Assembly: GCA_949840775.1 (NCBI GenBank)
Contig: CATKXO010000019.1
Coordinates: 1 to 51,709 of the forward strand
From: an uncultured bacterium
GTDB lineage: Bacteria; Bacillota; Clostridia; Oscillospirales; Oscillospiraceae
DNA length: 51,709 nucleotides
Direction: 5' to 3'
Shown here: positions 46,287 through 51,709 of the stretch, piece by piece
How positions within the stretch are numbered: the first letter of the stretch is position 1
Layout: every line of letters begins with the position of its first letter
Program-made: the position numbers and the translations under genes
The notes under the pieces: generated by a model
Database searches by the model: none
The model's input: only the letters and a program-made list of their open reading frames with translations
Told to the model about the DNA's origin: nothing

Positions 46287-46766
46287 ATGAAACTGATTGT
46301 TGCCGTAGATCGGAACTGGGCCATCGGGAAGGACGGCGACCAGCTGGTTTACATCCCGGAGGATTTGAAGCGGTTTAAGGCCCTGACCACCGGCCACCCG
46401 GTGATTCTGGGACGGAAGACGCTGGCCACCTTCCCCGGCGGACGGCCTTTGAAGGGACGCCGGAATCTGATCCTGTCCCGTGACCCCGCCTTTGCCCCGG
46501 AGGGGGCGGAGGTCTTCCGTGACCTGGAGGCCCTGCTGGCCGCCGCCCCCGAGGACTCCTTTGTCATCGGCGGCGCGTCGGTGTACGCCGCCCTGCTGGA
46601 TGTTTGCAGCGCCGCCTGCGTCACCAAAATTGCCAGAGCGTTCCCGGAGGCCGACTGCTTCTTCCCCGACCTGGACGCCCGCCCGGACTGGCACATTGAG
46701 GAGGAGGGCCCGGAGCTGGAGGACCAGGGGGTCAGATTCCGGTATGTGACCTACCGGCGTACATAA
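46287..46766 (+). CDS. folA: Dihydrofolate reductase
   Basis: Reduces dihydrofolate to tetrahydrofolate with NADPH. The 159-residue length fits. Motifs: IVAVDRNWAIGKDGDQLVYIP at the start (substrate loop; the position corresponding to the usual acidic residue after the Met20-like loop should be in YIPEDLKRF), GHPVILGRKTLATFPGGRPLKGR near residues 36-58, and VIGGASVYAALLD near 93. GGGAGAG lies before the ATG. It is second in the thyA-folA operon and is followed by a terminator. Confidence 0.94.
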   Translation: MKLIVAVDRNWAIGKDGDQLVYIPEDLKRFKALTTGHPVILGRKTLATFPGGRPLKGRRNLILSRDPAFAPEGAEVFRDLEALLAAAPEDSFVIGGASVYAALLDVCSAACVTKIARAFPEADCFFPDLDARPDWHIEEEGPELEDQGVRFRYVTYRRT

Positions 46767-46796
46767 AAAACCGCCTCTTTCGAGGCGGTTTTTTAT
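46765..46796. terminator. Bidirectional terminator, folA and stalk protein
   Basis: AAAAAACCGCCTC-TTTC-GAGGCGGTTTTTT serves both convergent genes. Confidence 0.92.
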
Positions 46797-46799
46797 TGA

Positions 46800-47903
46800 T
46801 TACCCGGCGTAGGGCTTGTCGGATTCAATGAATACGCCGTTCTCGTTGCTGTAACCCACGTTGAAGCCCAGGGCCTTGCCCAGGTCACGGAGCTTGAAGT
46901 AGTTGTAGCCGCCGCCGTTGTCGTCGGTGAGGGTGATGGCCGTCATGGCCACGTCCTCGCCGTTGATTTTGACGGTCTGCGACCCGCCGGTATAGGCCCG
47001 GTCCCCGGAGTAGGGGGTGGTCATCTCAGTGCCGCCGGCCTCGTATGCTTCGCCGGTGGTCAGGGAGATGGCGCCGTCGTAGCCCACGGCGAACTGGGCC
47101 TTGGTGCCGTTGAGGACGTAGGCCATGTCACGGAGCTTGATGTAGTTGGTCAGGTTGCCGTTGGCATCCTTCAACGCGTACATCTGGAACTCCACCGCCT
47201 TGCCGTCTACGGTGACGGTCTGGGTGCTGGCAATGGCCGTTCCGCTGGCGGGGATGTCCTCCACCGTGACGGCGGGGTCGGTGGGAGTGGTGGGCTTGGG
47301 TTCGGTGGCATTTTCACTTTTCGGTACTACTTCAACGCAAAGGTAGCTGCTTTTTCCCACGCTTGTAGTAGAGGAACCGCTAACGCCATTACCAATAAAG
47401 CTATATGCCCAGGAAATATTACGACCTATCAGGTACTGTCCTTCAGGCAGAGGCTGCATGGGATTTCCCAAATCGTCAATCTCGCCCTCCAAATCACCAA
47501 TGATGGTCACTCCCTCATTATTTTTAGTCATTATCTTATAGTCCACGATAAAGGAGATCGCCTGGGAAGAATCGCTGTTCTGAACAGCGTCACCAGCCTG
47601 TCTGAGGCCCTCTTCATCTGTCAGTGCGTAGAAAATACCGCCTGCGTCCTCACCTTTGTTTCCCTCGGGACATACTGGCGTGATGACCGTTCCCGCCGGG
47701 ATCTGGTAGACAGGGGCAGTGAGCTTTCCCTGCGCGTCACTCACAGTTGTCTCAGAAACACCCTCGACCGGCTGGGACAGGGTATAGCGGTATCCTGCGC
47801 TATCTTCGATTGTGGTATCTCCGACCTTTGCCGAGAAGGCAGGGACAGTCAGACCCAGGCACATCACCAGGGCCAGCGCGAGGGACAGGGTTTTCTTTTT
47901 CAT
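46800..47903 (-). CDS. Secreted stalk-domain (copper-amine-oxidase N-terminal-like) protein
   Basis: A 367-residue exported protein. Residues 1-25 are a signal peptide (MKKKTLSLALALVMCLGLTV, then PAFSA), closely like that of the SLH protein at 20525. Residues 26-210 form a domain I do not recognise, rich in Thr/Asp/Gly. The C-terminal part, about 215-367, has two stalk-type repeats with YIKLRDMAYVLNGT and YFKLRDLGKALGFNVGYS, the signature of the 'copper amine oxidase N-terminal' domain common in Clostridia surface proteins. GGAAGGA lies before the ATG. A 300-base leader upstream holds a possible separate small-RNA locus (48012-48287). Confidence 0.83.
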   Translation of the reverse strand: MKKKTLSLALALVMCLGLTVPAFSAKVGDTTIEDSAGYRYTLSQPVEGVSETTVSDAQGKLTAPVYQIPAGTVITPVCPEGNKGEDAGGIFYALTDEEGLRQAGDAVQNSDSSQAISFIVDYKIMTKNNEGVTIIGDLEGEIDDLGNPMQPLPEGQYLIGRNISWAYSFIGNGVSGSSTTSVGKSSYLCVEVVPKSENATEPKPTTPTDPAVTVEDIPASGTAIASTQTVTVDGKAVEFQMYALKDANGNLTNYIKLRDMAYVLNGTKAQFAVGYDGAISLTTGEAYEAGGTEMTTPYSGDRAYTGGSQTVKINGEDVAMTAITLTDDNGGGYNYFKLRDLGKALGFNVGYSNENGVFIESDKPYAG

Positions 47904-48011
47904 GTGATCCTTCCTCTCATATGTTTTTAGGGAGTTTTCTCAGCGGTTCCGCCCGGGAGAGGGTCCCAATGAGGAGATTGAGACCCTCCCCAGGGTGTTT
48001 TCCGCCGAGAC

Positions 48012-48048
48012 AAACAAAAGCGGTGCAGGATAATTTATCCCACACCGC
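48012..48048 (-). terminator. Intrinsic terminator, minus strand
   Basis: Minus strand GCGGTG-TG-GGAT-AAATT-ATCC-TG-CACCGC followed by TTTTGTTTG. It would end the short minus transcript starting near 48208, before the stalk gene. Confidence 0.75.
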
Positions 48049-48157
48049 ATCTATCCAGACACAAACCCTCAAACCGGTACTTGTAAACAAGGAGGAAATC
48101 CAGTATAATGGGGGCTGGCGCAGCAATGCTGTTGTGTGGGAGGGCTAGCTCCCGCAT
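48035..48157 (-). CDS. Possible 40-residue peptide in a convergent-RNA locus
   Basis: Short frame MRELALPHNSIAAPAPIILD, then FLLVYKYRFEGLCL and a DRCGVG end, lying inside a 200-base minus transcript that has its own promoter and terminator. It has a moderately hydrophobic centre followed by basic residues, as small type I toxins do, but there is no good ribosome site and I recognise no family. An opposing promoter sits inside the frame. Coding status is uncertain. Confidence 0.3.
   Translation of the reverse strand: MRELALPHNSIAAPAPIILDFLLVYKYRFEGLCLDRCGVG
48081..48109 (+). promoter_or_regulatory. Plus-strand promoter facing the minus transcript
   Basis: TTGTAA (48081-48086) and TATAAT (48104-48109), 17-base spacer. 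Confidence 0.65.
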
Positions 48158-48287
48158 AGGGGTGTGGGGTGGTGTGAACACCCCACGCCTTGCCTTTATT
48201 TGCCTCGTAGCCCTATGATAGCACACTTTACCGGAATACACAAGGAAATTTTTAGCGCGGACCGATTTTATTGGCCCGCGCTTTTTT
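48116..48287 (+). ncRNA. Candidate antisense RNA
   Basis: About 170 bases from the promoter at 48081-48109 to a terminator hairpin (GCGCGGACC...GGCCCGCGC, 48254-48281, then TTTTTT). Its first 90 bases are complementary to the 5' part of the minus transcript. Confidence 0.5.
48215..48243 (-). promoter_or_regulatory. Minus-strand promoter of the 48.1-kb locus
   Basis: Minus-strand TTGTGT (48238-48243) and TATCAT (48215-48220), 17-base spacer; transcription would start near 48208. Confidence 0.6.
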
Positions 48288-48305
48288 CCCGCCCGCAGGC
48301 GGAAA

Positions 48306-48367
48306 GCCTTCCCCTAAAGGGGAAGGTGGCATTTGTGAAGCAAATGACGGATGAGGGGGAGTGCCCT
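48306..48367. repeat. Intergenic hairpin repeat (GCCTTCCCC type)
   Basis: GCCTTCCCC-TAAA-GGGGAAGGTGGC, then CATTTG-TGAAG-CAAATG and ACGGATGAGGGGG. This pattern is familiar to me as a dispersed repeat in genomes of related gut Firmicutes. Confidence 0.65.
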
Positions 48368-48393
48368 CATGCGCATTGTATCCGGAGATCACC

Positions 48394-48476
48394 TGTAGGG
48401 GCCGCCCCCCTGGGCGGCCCGAAACCAGGGGAAGCGTTGTATTTTTGGTGGGCCGCCGAGGGCGGTGGCCCCTACA
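48394..48476. repeat. Dispersed palindromic repeat, family B, copy 3
   Basis: Terminal inverted repeats TGTAGGGGCC and GGCCCCTACA match exactly; inside are GCCCCCCTGGGCGGCCC and GGGCCGCCGAGGGCGGT, the same inner motifs as family A, linking the two families. Confidence 0.8.
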
Positions 48477-48514
48477 TTTCAATCTGTGAAAAGGACACTC
48501 CCGGATGAGGCCGT

Positions 48515-49735
48515 TCACAGTCCCAGGGTCAGCCCCTCCTGGTCGGACAGGCCGTCCTTGGCCAGCATCCGCTCCAGCACCTCCACGTCGGTGGTGATGT
48601 CCATGGCGTCCCCCTGGAAGAGGAGGTCCAGCTGCTTTTCAAAGCCCTCCACCACCTTGTCCATCATCCCCTCGATCCGGGACATGGCGGCGGTGATGTT
48701 CCGGCCGGATACCTCCTGGTCCTCCAGCTGGCCGTAGGCCCGGAGGATTTTCAGGGTGGTGGGCAGGTAGTAGCTCAAAAAGCTGTGGAGCTGGGGGGCC
48801 TTCTCCGGATGGCTCCGCTGGTATTCCAGAATCTTGGCGGTGATGACCCCGATCCGGTCGATTTGGGCGGACATCTTTTCGTTGTCAATGGCGTCGTTCA
48901 CCGCCCTGATCTCGCTGAGGACGGCGCTCTCGTCCGTCCTGGGGGGCGGAGGCGGGGCTTCCTCCTGCCGGGAAGGTTCGGCGATGCCCTCGCCGGTGAG
49001 GACCAGCCGGTCGCCGCCGTAGTCCAGAAAGCCCTGGGGGAACAGGCCGTCGTCCAGCATGTCGGCCAGGTCGTCCCGCACCTTGCCGGGGGAGCGGCCG
49101 GTGGCCGAGGCCAGGGCGGAGACGGATACGGAGGACTGCCGGCCGATCATAGCCAGGTAGCTGCGCCAGCGGCTGGCCTGCTTCCGCTTGCGCAGTCCGG
49201 CCCACACAAAGCCCAGCCCCCCTGCGATGCAGCACAGCAGCACCAGCGGCCCGGTGAGCTCCTCCATAAAGAAGGCGATGTCGCCGTGGAACAGCCAGAA
49301 CAGCGCGTCGCCCAGGCTGCCGATCAGACCGATAAAGCACCCCGCGGCCGTGGCGCCCCCGGCAATGGCCCAGCTTTTGCCCTTTTTGTCCAGCTCCGCG
49401 ATCAGGTCCCGGCCCTTGCCCTTCTTTTTCTGGGGCTTGAGAGGGTCCTGCTTCCGTACGGGCTCCTGCCCGGCAGGAGCGTCCTGGGAGGAGCCCTCCC
49501 AGGAGGTCCTCTCCTGTGTGGTCCGGGCCCCGGCGGGCTCCCGGCCGTACTGCTGCTGGTAATAGGGGTGGCGGCCCTGCTGCCGCCTCTTTTTGGCTTT
49601 GCCGCCGCCGCCCAGCAGCTTCATCACAATCATCAGCACGCCCACCGGGGCGGTTACGCCGATGAGAATCAGTCCCAGGGCGATCAGCCAGTAAAAGATG
49701 TCGCCGTCGTTCTTTTTGCCCGGATAGTCAGACAT
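48515..49735 (-). CDS. XpaC-like membrane protein (5-bromo-4-chloroindolyl phosphate hydrolysis family)
   Basis: A 406-residue protein. Residues 12-40 form a membrane helix, residues 45-115 are charged and Gln/Arg/Lys rich, and two more hydrophobic segments lie near 118-140 and 150-175. The C-terminal 140 residues are helical (SAQIDRIGVITAKILEYQRS then LHSFLSYYLPTTLKILRAYGQL), matching the XpaC family. In many Firmicutes xpaC is followed by telA, a toxic-anion resistance gene, which is not present here. Function is unknown; the family name comes from an indirect phenotype. It is divergent from the VanW-type gene. Confidence 0.82.
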   Translation of the reverse strand: MSDYPGKKNDGDIFYWLIALGLILIGVTAPVGVLMIVMKLLGGGGKAKKRRQQGRHPYYQQQYGREPAGARTTQERTSWEGSSQDAPAGQEPVRKQDPLKPQKKKGKGRDLIAELDKKGKSWAIAGGATAAGCFIGLIGSLGDALFWLFHGDIAFFMEELTGPLVLLCCIAGGLGFVWAGLRKRKQASRWRSYLAMIGRQSSVSVSALASATGRSPGKVRDDLADMLDDGLFPQGFLDYGGDRLVLTGEGIAEPSRQEEAPPPPPRTDESAVLSEIRAVNDAIDNEKMSAQIDRIGVITAKILEYQRSHPEKAPQLHSFLSYYLPTTLKILRAYGQLEDQEVSGRNITAAMSRIEGMMDKVVEGFEKQLDLLFQGDAMDITTDVEVLERMLAKDGLSDQEGLTLGL

Positions 49736-50091
49736 TTCGTACCCCTCACATTCCCTGCGGCCCGCAAAGCGCCGGCACTGCTTTTATCATAACACAGGAA
49801 CTCAAAAATGAAATTGATTTTTTCTTAAAATTCGGTAAAGAAACACCTGCGGATGTCGTATGCTCTATCATAGCGCGGCGGGGGAGAAAAGTAAATCCTT
49901 TTTCCTGGAAAAGAGCGGCCGGACTGGGGAAATCTTTCAGGGGACTTGTAACTATTCTGTAATTCTTTTAGAAGTTCCCCATGCTATAATATAAAACTGG
50001 CTCATGATGTGGAGCTGGAAAATACATGAAACCACGCGGCAAGCGCGTGTGCGCCCGGTCCGCAGCGGACCGGACAGGAGGGAACACAGCA
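49736..50091 (+). promoter_or_regulatory. Divergent intergenic region with VanW-gene promoter
   Basis: AT-rich spacer between divergent genes. TATAAT at 49985-49990 is a clear -10 for the plus-strand gene; the -35 is weak. TATGAT near 49785 on the minus strand may serve the XpaC-like gene. CGGTCCG-CAG-CGGACCG (50056-50072) is a hairpin just before the ribosome site. No small ORF is convincing here. Confidence 0.5.
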
Positions 50092-51709
50092 ATGGATGGA
50101 CAGCGTATTGCAAAAAAAGAGGGGGGCGGCGGAAAGCTGCCCTGGATCATCACCGGCGCGGTGGTGGGCGTATTGGCGGCGGCCTACATCGGGACGTGCG
50201 CCTGGGCCTCCGGGAAGGACGCCATCCTGCCCAACGTGTCGGTGGCGGGGATTGACGTTTCCAATATGGCGGTGGAGCAGGCCCGCGACAAGGTAGAGAC
50301 CGCCCTGGCCCAGGAGGGGGGAGACATCACCCTCACCCTGACCTATGAGGACCTGTCGGAGAGCCTGAAAGGGTCCGATGTGGCGGTGGACGTGACGGAG
50401 AGTGTCCGGGCCGCCCGGCAGGTCGGCCACGGGAACTTCTTCACCGGCGGCCCCCAGCTGGTGGGCCACATGCTGGGCATGTCCAGCCAGGTGCCCCTGG
50501 TCCTGACCCAGGATGAGCCCGCCCAGGCCGGCCTGGTGGACAGGATGGAGCAGGCGGTCACCGCCGCCACGGCGGAACACGGCTACCAGGTGGAGGGGGA
50601 CAAACTGGTGATGACCAAGGGCGCCCCCGTTACCACCATCAACTGGGAAAACGTGAAGACCACTATGGCGGAGGAGCTCCAGAACGCCTTTACGGAGCGG
50701 TTCAGCCAGGAGAGCGGCCCGGTGGAAAAGACCATTCCCCTCTCTGCCTCCCAGAGCCAGCAGCGGGACCCCGACTTTGAGGCCATCCACCGGGAGGTGT
50801 ACACCGAGGTGAAGGACGCCTCCCTGGACCTGGAGTCCATGGAGATTACCGACCACACCGTGGGGATGGACTTCGACGTGCAGGAGCTGGTAAAAGCCTA
50901 CCGGAACGCCCGAAGCGGCGAGACTTTCTCCATCCCCCTCACCGTCACCCAGCCCAAGGTGACCAAGGAGGACCTGGGGGGCCAGCTGTTCAAGGACCTG
51001 CTGGGGGAGGGCACCACTAAGGTGTCCGGCTCCGCCAACCGGAAGTACAACGTGAAGCTGTCCGCCGAGGCCTGCAATGAGAAGATTCTCCTCCCCGGCG
51101 AGGAGTTCTCTTACAACACCACCACCGGCAGCCGCACCGCCGACAAGGGGTATAAGAACGCCCCCATCTACCAGCAGGGCCAGTCGGTGGACGACATCGG
51201 CGGCGGCATCTGCCAGACCTCCTCCACCATCTACTACGCCGTCCTCCACACCAACCTGGAGGTGGTGGAGCGCCACTGCCACCAGTTCAACACCGGCTAT
51301 GTGGACCCGGGCATGGACGCCACGGTCTTTTACGGCAGCCTGGACTTCCGCTTTAGGAACAGCACCGACTACCCCATCAAGATCGTCACAAACAGCTACG
51401 ACTCCAACGGGAGCCGCTACCTGAACGTGAAAATCTACGGCACCAACCCGGAGGGGGTGTACGCCGTTCCCAAGAGCAGCACCTTCGACCGGGTGACCCC
51501 CACTGTGGCCTATGTCGCCGACCCCAGTGTGCCCCAGGGCACCCTGGTAAAGGACCGGCAGCAGAACGCCTATACCGGTCTCAGCGCCCACACCTACCGG
51601 TATGTCTACGACAAGGACGGCAACCAGATTGACAAGCAGGACATGGGGGGCAGCAAGTACAAGATGCGCCCCACCACCTACCACTACAACCCCGCTGACG
51701 GCGACCCCG
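50092..51709 (+). CDS. VanW-family peptidoglycan-associated protein, 3' end outside window
   Basis: A frame of at least 539 residues open to the window end. Start ATG at 50092 with AGGAGG at 50076-50081. Residues about 17-38 are one membrane helix (LPWIITGAVVGVLAAAYIGT); the rest is outside. Residues 47-330 fit two peptidoglycan-binding-4-like repeats (VSVAGIDVSNMAVEQARDKV). Residues about 334-460 form the VanW domain: LLPGEEFSYNTTTGSRTADK, then GGGICQTSSTIYYAVLHTNL and ERHCHQFNTGYVDPGMDATV. Such YoaR-like proteins are common in Firmicutes; the name comes from vancomycin clusters but resistance is not implied. Function unknown, likely in the cell wall. Confidence 0.9.
   Translation, partial: MDGQRIAKKEGGGGKLPWIITGAVVGVLAAAYIGTCAWASGKDAILPNVSVAGIDVSNMAVEQARDKVETALAQEGGDITLTLTYEDLSESLKGSDVAVDVTESVRAARQVGHGNFFTGGPQLVGHMLGMSSQVPLVLTQDEPAQAGLVDRMEQAVTAATAEHGYQVEGDKLVMTKGAPVTTINWENVKTTMAEELQNAFTERFSQESGPVEKTIPLSASQSQQRDPDFEAIHREVYTEVKDASLDLESMEITDHTVGMDFDVQELVKAYRNARSGETFSIPLTVTQPKVTKEDLGGQLFKDLLGEGTTKVSGSANRKYNVKLSAEACNEKILLPGEEFSYNTTTGSRTADKGYKNAPIYQQGQSVDDIGGGICQTSSTIYYAVLHTNLEVVERHCHQFNTGYVDPGMDATVFYGSLDFRFRNSTDYPIKIVTNSYDSNGSRYLNVKIYGTNPEGVYAVPKSSTFDRVTPTVAYVADPSVPQGTLVKDRQQNAYTGLSAHTYRYVYDKDGNQIDKQDMGGSKYKMRPTTYHYNPADGDP

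Noticed and set aside
50092-51709. Vancomycin resistance cluster suggested by the VanW domain
   Set aside because: No vanH/A/X or two-component genes nearby; VanW/YoaR proteins are common in Firmicutes without resistance.

Overview
The window looks like chromosome of a GC-rich, spore-forming, butyrate-producing Clostridia member, most like the Oscillospiraceae (Flavonifractor/Intestinimonas type). Evidence: bcd-etfB-etfA and hbd of the butyryl-CoA pathway, dipicolinate synthase (spoVFA/spoVFB), yabP/yabQ, a T-box leader, strong AGGAGG ribosome sites, frequent TTG/GTG starts, and sigma-A style promoters. No tRNA, rRNA, CRISPR, phage or transposase gene was seen. Taxonomy is inference from gene content.

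Layout. 1-4.9 kb: fusA (5' end cut off), tuf, a membrane protein and a phosphoribosyltransferase-like protein. 5-8.4 kb: a T-box with a UGG (Trp) specifier controls a trpXYZ-type ABC importer. 8.5-11.2 kb: ECF sigma/anti-sigma pair, vapBC, then two tandem type I toxin-antitoxin-like modules whose ORFs (26 and 28 aa) are very short. 11.3-18.5 kb: split transketolase, a small ribbon-helix-helix regulator with twin operators, spoVFA-spoVFB behind a sigma-K-like promoter, and bcd-etfBA with a Rex-type operator. 18.7-24 kb: a MerR-RDD membrane fusion behind a 19-bp-spacer promoter and a structured leader, an SLH/leucine-rich surface protein behind tandem hairpins, hbd, and a glycosyltransferase-GtrA pair.

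24.1-31.3 kb is the most unusual part: one minus-strand operon with a BlaI repressor, an M56 (BlaR1/MecR1-type) metallopeptidase lacking its last transmembrane helix and sensor domain, and five tandem genes for short-anchor extracytoplasmic proteins. Four of the five begin with a near-identical 57-residue module that resembles the segment normally fused to the C-terminus of clostridial M56 proteins. My reading is a split BlaR1: one peptidase, several interchangeable sensor or substrate subunits.

31.5-51.7 kb is mostly housekeeping: WecG-type glycosyltransferase, DJ-1 protein, 5-FTHF cyclo-ligase, MltG, U32 peptidase, LexA, NUDIX, DUF975, beta-CASP nuclease, yabP-yabQ-divIC-S1 cluster, amidohydrolase, HPF, thyA-folA, a stalk-domain secreted protein, an XpaC-like protein, and a VanW-family protein cut by the window end. 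Two candidate RNA loci (42.2 kb and 48.1 kb) and two families of short palindromic repeats are scattered between genes and even inside operons (trpX/trpY and spoVFA/spoVFB). No searches were run; all family assignments are from motifs and recall.
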